DNA from: Anaerolineales bacterium | GTDB taxonomy: Bacteria; Chloroflexota; Anaerolineae; Anaerolineales; DRMV01 | Assembly: GCA_015494815.1 (NCBI GenBank) | Contig: WGAK01000253.1 | Span: 1 to 14,359, forward strand | DNA length: 14,359 nt | Direction: 5' to 3' | Shown: piece by piece, positions 7,905-13,757 of the stretch | Position numbering within the stretch: position 1 is the stretch's first letter | Layout of the letters: each line of letters starts with the position of its first letter | Notes under the pieces: generated by a model | Databases searched by the model: none | What the model saw: the letters and a program-made list of their open reading frames with translations, nothing else | What the model was told of the DNA's origin: nothing | Program-made: the position numbers and the translations under genes

Positions 7905-8073
7905 ACTTTGCGTTTGCGGCTCAACCACGCCGGGCATAGGTGGCGCGTCGCCTTTGGGTGCCCGCCAGGGTTGCCGAAGCGGTGCGCAGGGCGTGGGCCG
8001 CGGTGTGCCGTGCGCGGTACGTGAGCCGAGGCCCACGTCCTCGCGGGGGCGAGCGGCTCGGTCGCCCGCTGCC

Positions 8074-8119
8074 AAGGCGGGGGCGCACGGTCGTGTGCCC
8101 CTACCCGTCCATCCGCCTT
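8074..8119. repeat. Palindromic hairpin repeat
   Basis: The core stem is GGGGCGCAC (8080-8088), loop GGTC, GTGTGCCCC (8093-8101): 9 bp with one G-T wobble. An outer 7-bp stem AAGGCGG (8074-8080) / CCGCCTT (8113-8119) encloses it. It looks like the GTAGGGGCG...CGCCCCTAC type of dispersed intergenic palindrome I associate with Chloroflexota and cyanobacteria. That likeness is from memory and a single copy here cannot prove dispersal. Confidence 0.5.
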
Positions 8120-8190
8120 ACCGCTTCACCGCCTCGCCGCGTTTCCAAAGCGGCACCAGGGCGCTGCACTTCAAAATGCCAAAATCGCCC

Positions 8191-8210
8191 AGTTGCCGAA
8201 TTCGGCGACT
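8191..8210. repeat. Near-perfect 20-bp palindrome around GAATTC
   Basis: AGTTGCCGAATTCGGCGACT contains a perfect 12-bp palindrome GCCGAATTCGGC (8195-8206) and a further 3 bp on each side after one mismatched pair. It sits in the most AT-rich patch of the gap (about 8167-8250). It could be an operator or a piece of a dispersed repeat; nothing decides between them here. Confidence 0.5.
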
Positions 8211-8260
8211 TTTGCATACATTCTATTCCTTGAGCACGTGTAGATATTGCCGGGGGCATG

Positions 8261-8273
8261 CCACCAGTGGTGG
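8261..8273. repeat. 13-bp palindrome abutting the inverted-repeat element
   Basis: CCACCAGTGGTGG is a perfect inverted repeat of 6 bp around a central G. Its last two bases are the first two of the large element that follows. Confidence 0.45.
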
Positions 8274-8403
8274 ATCTCACCCATCCCCCGCTGAGCCTCG
8301 CTACGCTCGGCTCATCTGCCCCCTTCCCTCTCTTACCAAGAGAGGGAAGGGGGCGGCTTCGGCGGCGCAAGAGCGCCGCCGAAGCGGGGGTAGGGAGAGA
8401 TCC
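8272..8403. repeat. 132-bp multi-hairpin inverted-repeat element
   Basis: Terminal inverted repeats of 21 bp (8272-8292 and 8383-8403) match at 18 positions and begin GGATCTC at each outer end. Inside are three hairpins in a row: TGAGCC/GGCTCA (8292-8297 with 8309-8314) around TCGCTACGCTC, a perfect 17-bp stem (8318-8334 with 8338-8354, loop ACC), and a perfect 13-bp stem GCTTCGGCGGCGC (8356-8368) with its complement at 8373-8385, loop AAGA. The last stem shares three bases with the outer stem. Together they could fold like a cloverleaf. No transposase, no clear target duplication and no T-run are seen. It is best described as a MITE-like or REP-like element lying just downstream of pgeF, where it could also cap or end the transcript. 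Confidence 0.75.
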
Positions 8404-8480
8404 TACCGGCCAGTCCAGCCTTTCGTCGCCCGCGGGGTTTCCGCCCGGTTGCATTTTTCTTTTCGCTCCTTCGGCTTTCG

Positions 8481-9269
8481 TCAATCAATCGGCAGCGCGG
8501 CCAGCACGGCAAAGCGGCCCGTGCGCCCCTGTTCCGCGCGGTGCGAGAACCAGTCCGCGGTGTGGGCCGCGGTGCTCAGCCCTACCACCCGCACCTGGGC
8601 GACCCCGGCACGGCGCAGTTGCCACGCGTTGGCCGCCCACAGGTCGAAGTGCCAGCGTCCGTCCACCCGGGGCAAGAAGCGGTCGGCCGCGTCGCCAAAG
8701 GCCGCGCGCACGGCCGCAGCCACGGATTCCCCCACCTCGTAGTCGGCAGGGCCGATGGACGGGCCGATGACCGCCACAAGGTCGCGCGGGCGCGAGCCAT
8801 AGGCCTGGGTCAAGGCCCGCACCGCGGCCGAGGCCGCGCCGGCCACCGTCCCCCGCCAACCTGCGTGCACCAGGGCCAACGCGCGGCGCCGCGGGTCATA
8901 GAGCACCACGGGCACGCAGTCCGCGAAGGTCATGGACAGGGTGACTCGCGGGTTGCGGGTGAGGAGGATGTCGGCCTTGAGTTGGGGCATGGTGGGGCGT
9001 CGCGGGGCCTCGGCCCGCACCGCGTGCGCGCCGTGCACCTGCCAGGCGTCGTAGCGGCTGCGGGGGTCCAGCCCCAGGGCGGCGAAGGCCCGCCGCCGGT
9101 TCTCGGCCACCCGGGCCGGGTCGTCGCCCACCGAGCCGCCCACATTGAGGCTGGCCCAGGGCCGCGGGCTCACCCCGCCGTGGCGGGTGAAGAAGCCATG
9201 CCGCACGCCCAGCCCGGCCAAAACCTCGTCTTCCCACCAACGCACCGCGCCTTGTTGCACCCAGGGCAT
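8481..9269 (-). CDS. pgeF: Peptidoglycan editing factor PgeF (YfiH/laccase-domain family)
   Basis: This 262-residue protein belongs to the YfiH/DUF152 multicopper-polyphenol-oxidase-like family. Members act as purine nucleoside phosphorylases/deaminases, and E. coli YfiH (PgeF) prevents misincorporated L-Ser in peptidoglycan precursors. Visible motifs: HGFFTRHGGVS (24-34), WQVHG (76-80), the zinc-site Cys in FADCVPVVLYD (Cys118), LVHAGWRGT (His135), IGPSIGP, and C-terminal FSHRAEQGRTGRFA. With His79, the His/Cys/His zinc triad is intact. The Cys often found in the THTC stretch near the C terminus is not present (AAHTADWFS). ATG 9269 has AGGAGG 7 nt upstream, overlapping the stop of the DUF2085 gene. 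It is the last gene of the era-to-pgeF run, next to a cell-wall transpeptidase, which favours the wall-editing reading here. The biochemical role in this organism is inference. Confidence 0.92.
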   Translation of the reverse strand: MPWVQQGAVRWWEDEVLAGLGVRHGFFTRHGGVSPRPWASLNVGGSVGDDPARVAENRRRAFAALGLDPRSRYDAWQVHGAHAVRAEAPRRPTMPQLKADILLTRNPRVTLSMTFADCVPVVLYDPRRRALALVHAGWRGTVAGAASAAVRALTQAYGSRPRDLVAVIGPSIGPADYEVGESVAAAVRAAFGDAADRFLPRVDGRWHFDLWAANAWQLRRAGVAQVRVVGLSTAAHTADWFSHRAEQGRTGRFAVLAALPID

Positions 9270-9276
9270 GCGGTGA

Positions 9277-9282
9277 CCTCCT
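9277..9282 (-). promoter_or_regulatory. Strong ribosome binding site of pgeF
   Basis: AGGAGG on the minus strand lies 7 nt before ATG 9269. Its first A is also the last base of the preceding gene's TGA stop, so termination and re-initiation are likely coupled. Confidence 0.7.
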
Positions 9283-10277
9283 CACGAGCGCTGCCGCGCC
9301 CGGCTCACATGCCGCAGCCGCTTGAGCAACAGCCGGTAACTCTCTTCCATGCTCTCGTCCATCTGCGGCAGCATGAACCAGGCCGTGGTCCAGCCGAAGA
9401 TAAAGCCCGTGAGGGTGCGCAGCAAGGGCGTGCTCTCGCGATAAGGCAGCGGCGAGCCGGGAATTTGGCTCAAAATTTGCGACACGCCGTCCAGGCCGAT
9501 GGGCGTCCAGCCGATGGCAATCCACCAGAACCAGCGCAGCGCGCGCAAGGGCTTGCCCCGCCGTTTGCGGTACCAGTAGAACAAGCCGAAAAGGAAGAAC
9601 GCGCCCCAAATGGCGACATCACGCTCGCAAAAGGCCACTTTGTAGCCCAGGCGCTCGTTGCCGATGAACTCGCGGGCGGCCCACAGGTCGTTTTCGTCCA
9701 GGCCGGTGACCTCGCCAAAGGTGCGCAGGCCGGGCACATGGGCCGCGGCGCGCGGATAGGCGGGCTGCTCGCCAAAGAGGAACCACGAGCGGAAGGCCAA
9801 CTGGTGGCAGGTGACGCTGTAGGCCTTGTACAGCACCGTGGCCGGCGTGGTCAGGCCGGCTTTCATGAGCACCGGCGCCAGGAACGGCAGACCCACATAC
9901 AGCCCCAAGAAGATGACGAAGCCCGTGAGGAAGTGTTTGGAGATGTAGTACATGAGGCGGTCGCCCAGAGGCAGGCGGTCGGGCCGCAGGGTCAGGCCGT
10001 GCTCCTGGGCCACCTGCTGACGGAAGTCCTGCCCCTCGCGCGCCGCGCGCAGGGTGACCTCCAGGCGTTGGCGGTCGAACTCGCCGCTCAGCCGATAACG
10101 CCCGGCCTCCACCCGCGGGGTCTGGCCGTCCAGGCGGCGGGCCAGGGTGGAGTCTTGGGTGACGTCCAGCACCACCACCTGCAGGTCCAGGTCGGCCTCC
10201 AGGTCGCGCAGCCAGGCCAACACGGTCTGGCTGCGCGGCTGCTCGGGATGTACGTACACCGTCACCGGCAACTTCAT
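9282..10277 (-). CDS. DUF2085 membrane protein with N-terminal glutaredoxin-like domain
   Basis: The 331-residue protein has two parts. Residues 1-80 look like the glutaredoxin-like DUF836 fold: a beta strand (VTVYVHP), a helix with LRDLEADLDLQVVVLDVTQD, then TPRVEAGRYRLSGEFDRQRL. The place of the CxxC motif reads PEQPRS, so the redox cysteines are missing. From about 105 on it is a membrane domain matching DUF2085: a hydrophobic segment 114-137, TCHQLAFRSWFLFGEQP with Cys157-His158, FCERDVAIWGA with Cys217, and further hydrophobic stretches near 222-237, 248-262 and 285-302. The tail is basic. DUF2085 has no settled function. ATG 10277 overlaps the tlpA-like stop by 4 nt, with GGGAG 7 nt upstream; the TTG at 10310 is a poorer start. 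The position after ccdA and a TlpA-like gene suggests a membrane redox role; this is inference. Confidence 0.82.
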   Translation of the reverse strand: MKLPVTVYVHPEQPRSQTVLAWLRDLEADLDLQVVVLDVTQDSTLARRLDGQTPRVEAGRYRLSGEFDRQRLEVTLRAAREGQDFRQQVAQEHGLTLRPDRLPLGDRLMYYISKHFLTGFVIFLGLYVGLPFLAPVLMKAGLTTPATVLYKAYSVTCHQLAFRSWFLFGEQPAYPRAAAHVPGLRTFGEVTGLDENDLWAAREFIGNERLGYKVAFCERDVAIWGAFFLFGLFYWYRKRRGKPLRALRWFWWIAIGWTPIGLDGVSQILSQIPGSPLPYRESTPLLRTLTGFIFGWTTAWFMLPQMDESMEESYRLLLKRLRHVSRARQRS

Positions 10278-10852
10278 GGCTCTACTCCCAGGGGCCGCAA
10301 TTGGGCCCAAACGTCATCCTCGGTCAACGCGCCCAGATGAACGCCTTGCACACGGCCCTCGGCATCGAGGAACACGGTGGTGGGCAACCCGCGCACGCCG
10401 TACAAACGCACGACCTGGCGCTGGGGGTCCAGCAACAACGGGAAGGTCAGGCCGTATTCCGCGGCGAAGGCCTGCACCGCGGCCGCGTCTTCGCCGTAGT
10501 TGACGCCCAGCACCACCAGCCGGTCGGCATAGCGTTCGGCCAGGCGTTGCAGCAAAGGCATCTCGACCTTGCAGGGCTCGCACCAGGTGGCCCACACGTT
10601 GAGCACCACCACCCGGCCGCGCAGGTCGCGCAGGCGGATGGTCTCGCCGGCCGGGGTTTGCAAGGCGAAATCGGGCGCGGGCTGGCCCAAGGTCAAAGGC
10701 CCTGCCGCGCGCGCCTCGCTCGCGGCCTCGATGCGGCCCAGGTACCACCACGCCAGCAGGCCCAAGGCCATCATGCCCAGGCCCAGCGCCACGCCCCGCC
10801 ACAACGCCCGCCGGGCCTGGGCTCGCTCGCGCGTCCAGGCCGGGTCGGTCAT
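10274..10852 (-). CDS. TlpA/ResA-like membrane-anchored thiol-disulfide oxidoreductase
   Basis: This is a 192-residue thioredoxin-fold protein tethered outside the cytoplasmic membrane. A charged N terminus (about 1-17) precedes one membrane segment (18-38, ALGLGMMALGLLAWW-like), then the domain: GQPAPDFALQTPAGE, VVVLNVWATWCEPCKVEMP with the active site WCEPC (Cys91, Cys94), and the cis-Pro loop RGLPTTVFLD (Pro157). The Glu in CEPC is typical of ResA/TlpA reductases. Family members keep extracytoplasmic cysteines reduced, for example of apocytochrome c, with electrons from CcdA. ATG 10852 overlaps the ccdA stop (ATGA), with GAGG 5 nt upstream; the frame nine codons longer would run further into ccdA. 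No cytochrome c maturation genes (ccsA/ccsB, resB) are in the window, so its substrate may be another protein of this run. Confidence 0.92.
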   Translation of the reverse strand: MTDPAWTRERAQARRALWRGVALGLGMMALGLLAWWYLGRIEAASEARAAGPLTLGQPAPDFALQTPAGETIRLRDLRGRVVVLNVWATWCEPCKVEMPLLQRLAERYADRLVVLGVNYGEDAAAVQAFAAEYGLTFPLLLDPQRQVVRLYGVRGLPTTVFLDAEGRVQGVHLGALTEDDVWAQLRPLGVEP

Positions 10853-11610
10853 GGCAGCCTCGGAATCAAAATCCGCCACAAATCGCCGAAGGTCTGCACC
10901 GTCGAGAGCCGCGCCAGGCTACCCGTGAACAGCAGCACGCCCAACACGATGAGCACCACGCCCATGGCGATTTCCACATAGTGGGTCACCCGGCTGTATT
11001 TGGTGAGCAGGGTGGTCACCCAATCCACGCTCAGCGCGGCCAGCAGGAAGGGCACGGCCAGCCCCGCGGAGTACGCGGCCAGCAGGTACGCCCCCACCCA
11101 GGTGGAGCCGCCCTGCAGGCTGTAGGTCAGGATGGCGCCCAGCACCGGGCCCACGCACGGCGACCAGCCCGCGGAGAAGAACACGCCCAGCAGAAACGAG
11201 GCCAGATAGCCGCCCTTTTCGACCACTTCGTCGGCCTCGTAGCGGATGTCGTAGGCCAGGAAGGGGATGCGCACCAGGCCGGTCATGTGCAGGCCGAAAA
11301 GCACCACCACCAACCCGCCAATGCGGGCCAGGTAGAAGCGATAGTTGAACAGCAGTTGGCCCAGCGCGGAAGTCGCCAGCCCCAGGATGATGAACACCAC
11401 GCTAAAGCCCAGGATGAACGCCACGCCGTGGGTGAACGCATGCCACCGCACCGCGCGGGCGCTGGCCTGGCTGTCGCTCTGCTGAAAACCCAACGAACGG
11501 CCGGTCAGATAACTGACATAAGCCGGTACCAACGGCAACACGCAGGGCGAGACAAACGAGCCCACCCCCGCGAAAAACGAGGCCAAAAGGCCCACGGTCG
11601 AAGTGCCCAT
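10849..11610 (-). CDS. ccdA: Cytochrome c biogenesis protein CcdA (thiol-disulfide electron carrier)
   Basis: CcdA is a small DsbD-like membrane protein that passes electrons from cytoplasmic thioredoxin to extracytoplasmic thioredoxin-like proteins. It has 253 residues with about six hydrophobic segments. Both redox cysteines are in their expected Pro-rich contexts: FVSPCVLPLVPAYVSYLTG (Cys23) and GWSPCVGPVLGAILT (Cys152). The frame is open 115 codons further upstream, but that part overlaps the L,D-transpeptidase and has no membrane character. ATG 11610 has GGAGG 7 nt upstream and gives the family's normal length. It overlaps the TlpA-like gene by 4 nt, so the two are translationally coupled, the classic donor-acceptor pairing. 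It begins 29 bp after the stop of the L,D-transpeptidase gene. Confidence 0.95.
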   Translation of the reverse strand: MGTSTVGLLASFFAGVGSFVSPCVLPLVPAYVSYLTGRSLGFQQSDSQASARAVRWHAFTHGVAFILGFSVVFIILGLATSALGQLLFNYRFYLARIGGLVVVLFGLHMTGLVRIPFLAYDIRYEADEVVEKGGYLASFLLGVFFSAGWSPCVGPVLGAILTYSLQGGSTWVGAYLLAAYSAGLAVPFLLAALSVDWVTTLLTKYSRVTHYVEIAMGVVLIVLGVLLFTGSLARLSTVQTFGDLWRILIPRLP

Positions 11611-11617
11611 GGTTTTA

Positions 11618-11622
11618 CCTCC
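11618..11622 (-). promoter_or_regulatory. Ribosome binding site deciding the ccdA start
   Basis: GGAGG on the minus strand lies 7 nt before ATG 11610. It supports a start far inside the longest open frame, which would otherwise extend to 11955. Confidence 0.75.
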
Positions 11623-11639
11623 ATCGCGCGTCCACGCGC

Positions 11640-12728
11640 TTAGGCTTCGATAACCTGCACCAGGGTGCCCCCCGGCATACCTACGGTTTTGTCGCCGGGG
11701 TCGTAGGCCACCACCGGTTGGGACCAGCGGAAAATCCACAGGGCATCGTCGGGGCGCAGATTGACGCAACCGTGGGACATGGGCACGCCGAAGTTGTTGT
11801 GCCAAAAAGTGCTGTGCAAGGCTATGCCTTGCCCCACGAACAGCATGGTCCAGCCGATGCCCGGGAGGTCGTACCCGCCGCCGGTGGTGCCGCCACTCAT
11901 GTGCACCGACACCAACTTGCGCCAAATGGGGCTCGCGCCCACCGGCGTGGCCCATTCGTCGGTAGGGCGGCCATAGGCGTCATACTTGGCGCCCGTGGAC
12001 ACGCGGCAAAAGTACACTTCGGTCTTGCCTTCATAGCACGCTACCGTCTGATAGGTCACATCCACCACGATGCGCTTGTCGGTGACCTCGGGCGAGATGG
12101 GTTGCAAATCGTCGGGCGTCAACGGCCGAAACGCCTCGGCCAGGGCCCAAAAAGTGTCGCCATACGAGCCATATCGCTCGGTCACATGGTACCAAACCCG
12201 ACCCTGCTCGTCGGTTTTAACGCCATCCACCCACATAATCTGGCTGTAATACAGCCTGGGGTAGGGCGTATCCTTGAGCCACGGCGAGCGCGGCGGCGGG
12301 TTGTCCTGGTAGATATCCACATACGGCACCGTGACCTCGGCCCAAAAACCCGGTTCCTCGCCATAACGGGGCAACTCGGTCAACGGCGTGTTGGGCAGGT
12401 TGCGCACGGGCTGCAAATACGGCGCCCACACATACCCGCGGCCGATGTCCACGAAACGCTGGCTGATGCGATAAGGCTGATAGCCCACCACCTCGCGCAG
12501 CCAGGGCACCACCGCGTCCTCGAACAAATAGTCCACCGGTGTCGCGGTCGCGTCGGGCCGGGGGTAGACTTCGATGCGGCCGTGGGTCGCGTTGCGGCCC
12601 AGGCGTTCGGCCTGGGGGAAGGTCACCTGGGGCGCGCGCCGCAGCCACGGAGCCAGCAGCCAGGCGCCCGCGGCCGTCAGACCCAGTTTGAGGACATCCC
12701 TCCGGGTGAGGCGCTGGGGCGTGTTCAT
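11640..12728 (-). CDS. Tat-exported L,D-transpeptidase (YkuD domain)
   Basis: This 362-residue enzyme is predicted to form 3-3 cross-links in peptidoglycan or to attach molecules to it, outside the membrane. The N terminus LTRRDVLKLGLTAAGAWLL (residues 7-25) is a twin-arginine signal (Arg9-Arg10) with a short hydrophobic core; there is no lipobox Cys. A middle region (about 120-205, with VTVPYVDIYQD and VWYHVTERYG) looks SH3-like. The YkuD catalytic domain spans about 217-361, with His305 and the SHGCVNL motif (Ser318, His319, Cys321 nucleophile). Two further cysteines (231 and 241) lie at the start of the catalytic domain. ATG 12728 overlaps the era stop by 4 nt (ATGA). Position before ccdA and a TlpA-like gene suggests redox care of the catalytic Cys. 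The exact substrate (cross-linking or protein anchoring) cannot be told. Confidence 0.92.
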   Translation of the reverse strand: MNTPQRLTRRDVLKLGLTAAGAWLLAPWLRRAPQVTFPQAERLGRNATHGRIEVYPRPDATATPVDYLFEDAVVPWLREVVGYQPYRISQRFVDIGRGYVWAPYLQPVRNLPNTPLTELPRYGEEPGFWAEVTVPYVDIYQDNPPPRSPWLKDTPYPRLYYSQIMWVDGVKTDEQGRVWYHVTERYGSYGDTFWALAEAFRPLTPDDLQPISPEVTDKRIVVDVTYQTVACYEGKTEVYFCRVSTGAKYDAYGRPTDEWATPVGASPIWRKLVSVHMSGGTTGGGYDLPGIGWTMLFVGQGIALHSTFWHNNFGVPMSHGCVNLRPDDALWIFRWSQPVVAYDPGDKTVGMPGGTLVQVIEA

Positions 12729-13672
12729 GGCTTATCCGACGACTTGCGCCCGGCCTTCCGCTTGCGGGGCCGGGGGGTGAACCCAAATTGTCGCAAAAAC
12801 GCTTCGTCGTTGCGCCAGTTCTTGCGCACCTTGACCCGCAAATCCAGATACACCCGGCGGCCGCTCATGGCCTCGATGGCTTTACGCGCGGTGGTGCCGA
12901 TTTGCTTGAGCATGGCGCCTCGGCGGCCGATGACAATGCCCTTCTGCGAGTCGCGCTCCACGAACAGGGTCGCGGCGATGTAGGCCGCGCCGCTCTCGCG
13001 CTCCTTGTACTCGTCAATGCGCACCGCGATGCTGTGGGGCACCTCGTCCCGCAGGTGCAGCAGCGCGGCCTCGCGAATCAGGTCCGCGGCGATGTCGCGC
13101 TCATACAGGTCGGTCACCTGGTCGGAGTCGTAGAACGGCGGCCCCTCGGGCAGCAAGGCAAACAGGCGATTGAGCAACGAGGGCAGATTCTCGCCCGTCA
13201 GCGCCGAAATCCACAGCCGCTCGGCCTGGGGTACCAACGGCCGGTACAGCGCCTCTTGCGCCGAACGCTGGTCCCCCGGCACCAGGTCGGCCTTGTTGAG
13301 GGCCAGCACCACGGGCCGCGGGGGCTCCAGGGCGCGAATGTGGCGGGCCACCATCTCGTCCTCGGCCGTGGGCGGCCGGGACGCGTCCACCACGAACAGG
13401 ATGCCGTCCGCGTCGGCCAGAGCCTGCCGGGCTTCCTCGTTGAGGGCCTGGCCCAGTTTGTGCACGGGCCGGTGAATGCCCGGCGTATCCACGAACACGA
13501 TTTGGCCGCGTTCGGTGGTCAAGATGCCCAATTGCCGCTTGCGGGTGGTTTGTGGCTTGGGCGAGACGGCCGCAATCTTCTGCCCCACCAAGGCATTCAG
13601 CAAGGTGGATTTGCCCACATTGGGCCGTCCGGCTACCGCGATGAAACCCGCGCGAAACGAAGATGCCTGCAT
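12725..13672 (-). CDS. era: GTPase Era
   Basis: Era is an essential GTPase that binds the 3' end of 16S rRNA and assists maturation of the small ribosomal subunit. It has 315 residues, normal plus a basic tail. GTPase motifs: G1 GRPNVGKS (15-22), G2 region SPKPQTTR (37-44), G3 DTPG (62-65), G4 NKAD (126-129) and G5 SAL (156-158). The KH domain follows (about 205-290) with the RNA-binding loop VIGRRGAMLKQIG (247-259). A Lys/Arg-rich extension (about 301-315) ends the protein. The longest frame starts 19 codons upstream, but ATG 13672 has GGAG 7 nt ahead and matches the family's N terminus, and a candidate promoter ends just before it. It leads the run of genes down to pgeF and is coupled to the transpeptidase by a 4-nt overlap. 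Confidence 0.96.
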   Translation of the reverse strand: MQASSFRAGFIAVAGRPNVGKSTLLNALVGQKIAAVSPKPQTTRKRQLGILTTERGQIVFVDTPGIHRPVHKLGQALNEEARQALADADGILFVVDASRPPTAEDEMVARHIRALEPPRPVVLALNKADLVPGDQRSAQEALYRPLVPQAERLWISALTGENLPSLLNRLFALLPEGPPFYDSDQVTDLYERDIAADLIREAALLHLRDEVPHSIAVRIDEYKERESGAAYIAATLFVERDSQKGIVIGRRGAMLKQIGTTARKAIEAMSGRRVYLDLRVKVRKNWRNDEAFLRQFGFTPRPRKRKAGRKSSDKP

Positions 13673-13694
13673 GACGGTGCTCCGAATGCCCCCA

Positions 13695-13703
13695 ATTGTA
13701 CCA
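13695..13703 (-). promoter_or_regulatory. Candidate extended -10 promoter for era
   Basis: On the minus strand TGGTACAAT is an extended -10 (TG, one base, TACAAT) in otherwise GC-rich DNA. A start about 7 nt further on would leave a leader of roughly 16 nt before the era ATG, room for its GGAG site. No good -35 hexamer is seen, which is usual for extended -10 promoters. Confidence 0.45.
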
Positions 13704-13757
13704 GCCTTCGCCGGGCCCCGGCAGGCCACTACGCCCGCGATTTGGCCTATGGCCGGC

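Larger units (their letters stand above)
7905..8480. other. Gene-free, repeat-rich intergenic stretch between pgeF and the M16 gene
   Basis: This is the only long gap in the window. Open frames exist on both strands, but they cross inverted repeats and look like no family. It holds a hairpin repeat (8074-8119), an AT-richer patch with a near-perfect palindrome (8191-8210), a short palindrome (8261-8273) and a multi-hairpin element (8272-8403), listed separately. The promoter for the M16-hisG run must lie here or be carried through from pgeF; I see no minus-strand -35/-10 pair that I would defend. Confidence 0.7.

Noticed and set aside
7940..8233. 97-codon plus-strand frame in the gap
   Set aside because: Arg/Pro-rich composition, no ribosome site, no domain; it reads through palindromic repeats.
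8101..8484. 127-codon minus-strand frame in the repeat-rich gap
   Set aside because: It runs through the inverted-repeat element and translates hairpin arms (PSLGKRGKGADEPSVARL); typical of repeat DNA mis-called as a gene.
8541..10340. 599-codon open frame on the plus strand, antisense to pgeF and the DUF2085 gene
   Set aside because: It is a shadow frame of low complexity; both minus-strand genes are well supported by motifs and ribosome sites.
13704..13757. GC-rich small inverted repeats upstream of era as a terminator for the preceding gene
   Set aside because: Stems are 4-5 bp with no T-run; not distinguishable from background in this GC-rich DNA.
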